This document shows, in pieces, positions 61,765-64,000 of a stretch of 64,000 nucleotides of DNA (positions are counted from its first letter, which is position 1; every line of letters begins with the position of its first letter). The position numbers and the translations under genes are program-made. The stretch is from Diphasiastrum complanatum. Lineage: Eukaryota; Streptophyta; Lycopodiopsida; Lycopodiales; Lycopodiaceae. Under the pieces are notes generated by a model. It ran no database searches, was not told the origin of the DNA, and saw only the letters and a list, made by a program, of their open reading frames with translations. The stretch spans positions 55,207,612 through 55,271,611 of the forward strand of contig CM055095.1 of NCBI GenBank assembly GCA_029204225.1. The letters are read 5' to 3'.

Positions 61765-62400
61765 ATGTATTCAGATTCCATTGATGATAATGCAACTGAG
61801 GTCTGCTTTTAGCTGTTCCATGAGATTGGGCCTTGGTTGTATAAGAATACAAATCCAAAAGTTGATTTTCTGATGTCGACATGTCCTGCCCAATCCGCAT
61901 ATGTGTAGGCTTCAAGGATGTTGGCAGTTTGTCTGCCTCCATAGTAGATGCTGAGAGTTGTCGTTGCTTGGATGTACTTTATGACCTTTGTTAGCGCTTT
62001 CCAATGAGCTATGCTTGGATTTGATAGGAACTAGCTGAGTGTACTGACCGAATATGTCTGGTCGCGTGCAGATCATTGCGTACATCAGTGAGCCGATGAT
62101 GGATTTAAACGGGTAGCGCTTCATCTCCTCCTTTTCTGCCTCAATTTGAGGAGACTGTTGCTTGATAGCTTTAGTCCAGGATCGAGTGGAAAGAGACTGG
62201 ATTTGCAGTTGGCCATTCCATACTTTTCCATCATGTTATTGAAATATCTTTGCTGATTGATAAAGATCAGTCTGCTAGGTTGATCTCGTTGAATTTAGAT
62301 TCCGAGACAATAGTGGGCTGGACCCATGTTAGTCATCTTGTATGTTTGGGCCAGCATGCATTTTGTTTCCTTCATCAGATTCAGATTATTACAACTACAA
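61765..62400 (-). mobile_element. Ty1/copia RT/RNase H fragment
   Basis: Minus strand with frameshifts: MGPAHYCLGI.IQRDQPSRLIFINQQRY (about 62,330-62,260), then the RNase H entry SIIGSLMYAMICTRPDI (about 62,105-62,055). Next come HWKALTKVIKYIQA-like residues and ADWAGHVDIRKSTFGF (about 61,900-61,860) in another frame. Everything upstream in the element is missing. A TTTGAGGAGGAG/TGTGAAAA word at about 62,450-62,475 looks like the polypurine-LTR border of yet another copia. Confidence 0.85.
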
Positions 62401-64000
62401 GTCATTATGATATTTACAATGTTTGATCAAGTTTGCTTTTGCTAATTTTCACACTCCTCCTCAAAACTAACTTGATGAAAGCATGATGATCTTGAACTTG
62501 ACTCCATGGGCTGAATTGGTCTTTGCTGGTTCAAAAGATGTGAAGATCAGCCAATGAGCTTGATGTTGATCCGAGATCACCATATCCATGATAGTGCTTC
62601 TTGGATGTTGACATCTTTGATGAACTTGAGAGCTTTGAACCATCCTAGCACCTCCAAAATTGATTCCTTTCAAATTTCATATAGATGCTTGATCTTGAGG
62701 CTTGCTCCTTCTTCATGTGCATGCTCCTCCATGAGGAAATAAAGATTTCTTCTTGATTTATTAGGATCACAAAGATCCAACATCATGTTACCACGATCTA
62801 GATAATTAGACTCATCCAAATTGGCAAGACTATGCATGCCATAATAACAAAGTGTGTGCATCATATCTTCATGCTTGTTTACCATGCTAATCTCAGATCC
62901 AATGAGGCTAAATACTTCATTATGGAGATAAGTGTCTTTAGAAGATGATTCACTTCCTCTCACAAAGAGTTTACAATTTGCCTCAATATTTAAAAAAAGA
63001 CAATTTTTCAAGCTATGAGTGAACAAATCACTTTTGCCCTTGCATGACTCAAGAGCATACATTTGATGAAATAACCATTTGCTTTTTAATTAAATCAATT
63101 TCAAACTTTTAAGAGCATCATCTATGTTCTCAAGAGAGAATTCATACTCAACTAGTATGGCTTTACTCCAATTTTGAGATGCAATTTCACTAAAGCAAAT
63201 TGATTCATCAAATGACAGAAGAGAAGTAAGTATGAGATGTATACCACATGAGATAGCCTATTCTTTCCCTTGAAATGTGAGCCACATGGGCTCTCGAGTT
63301 TCTTTTTAGAATCACAACTTGAGAAGGTCTCTCCTCATCAATCTTTTGCACACTTGAATCTTGAGAATGACTCTCCTCTCACTCCTTGGCACACTTGAAC
63401 CTTGAAATGACTCTTTAAGGTCCTCTTAATGGTGCTCCTTTTTTATGGAAATCCGAGACCTCCATGTCTCATAATGATCACAACAACCATGACTAGTATA
63501 ATATGCACTGCCTATAATTATCAAGATTACTTATGCTAGAAACATAAGTCCAAAAATCACAACAACTTGGCATGATTTTTCTAATATTGAAATCAAAAGG
63601 TATTTCCATCTCAATAAGACTAACTACTTGCTTATGGATATAAGTGTCCACTTTGGATTCTTCAACTAGTATTGCCTTAATTCACCTTTGAGATACAAAA
63701 ATCTCTTCAAAACAAAATAGATCTTCATAAGTTGACATGAGAGCATAAATGAAACTAATTTCATTTTGTGATTGCTCCTCCTTATTCTTGATTGATTTCC
63801 CTTGGATAATAACAATAAGTTTGAACTTATCCAAAGTTCCAAGCATAATACTTTCCAAGGACATAAAATAAATCCAAGTTACTTTCATGAAAGTGATATC
63901 TATCTTTGCATCTTGAACCAAACATGCAATTTTTTATCAGGTTTGACATGTGTTGTGATGGACTCTTGAAGACAAATCTTGCAAGTCCTTGTGAGATTTC
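62401..64000. other. Unassigned AT-rich stretch to the window end
   Basis: Two minus-strand open frames (63,062-62,670 with 130 codons, and 63,921-63,682 with 79 codons) resemble no family I know. They contain no domain signature, and neighbouring sequence shows no splice-linked continuation. CTTGAACTTGAG and TTGAGAATGACTCTCCTC-like words recur loosely at 63,310-63,420. Confidence 0.4.

Noticed and set aside
62670-63062. 130-codon minus-strand open frame as a gene
   Set aside because: Starts and ends without supporting context, contains no known motif, and lies among copia debris. Not enough to call a gene.

Overview
The window looks like nuclear DNA of a vascular plant with a large, repeat-rich genome. 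It is AT-rich, carries long (CT)n tracts, and holds many decayed Ty1/copia and Ty3/gypsy LTR retrotransposons. Two host genes can be read in full: a voltage-gated K+ channel beta subunit (KAB1 type) and a phytocystatin with a C-terminal extension. A ruined multi-exon gene of the DUF7869 type, which I associate from memory with seed-free plants, algae and animals rather than flowering plants, makes me lean weakly towards a fern or other seed-free plant. This is inference only.

Layout. 1-7,250: a dispersed repeat (R1, 1,568-2,279), a broken gypsy reverse transcriptase (2,290-3,450) and mostly featureless DNA with some hairpins. 7,492-24,229 (minus): the KAB1 gene. Its four coding exons join into a clean 328-codon frame across introns of 11.4 kb, 97 bp and 4.3 kb. 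Intron 3 holds a copia remnant. Intron 1 holds an old copia remnant split by a younger copia (14,562-19,218, LTRs, 5-bp target duplication TCAAC), then gypsy remnants with an LTR (21,100-21,710). 25,124-25,316: a triplicated repeat upstream of KAB1.

27,422-32,683 (minus): the DUF7869-type pseudogene, with a ParB-like N-terminal part, a central region with conserved aspartates and an acidic tail. It is broken by a few stops, frameshifts and a tandem exon duplication, and has a tRNA-like sequence inside. 33,010-35,493 (minus): a copia remnant with gag, protease and RNase H. 35,905-36,736: second R1 copy, in which a CT tract has expanded. 36,750-38,230 (minus): an unrecognised coiled-coil coding remnant fused to a gypsy gag (38,205-39,372). 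39,373-44,100: probable leader-like DNA rich in a short GGCGAAGG motif.

46,779-48,294 (plus): an intact four-exon cystatin gene (243 codons). 52,273-52,775 (minus): a PPR pseudogene with an internal duplication. 53,221-61,757: rearranged gypsy elements of a tRNA-Arg-primed (Tat/Ogre-like) kind. An inverted gag plus leader abuts a plus-strand protease-RT-RNase H, followed by an LTR, a primer site, a leader with 15 copies of a 10-base motif, and gag-protease. 61,770-62,400 (minus): a copia RT/RNase H fragment. The rest to 64,000 is unassigned. No bacterial-type features, CRISPR arrays or operons are present.
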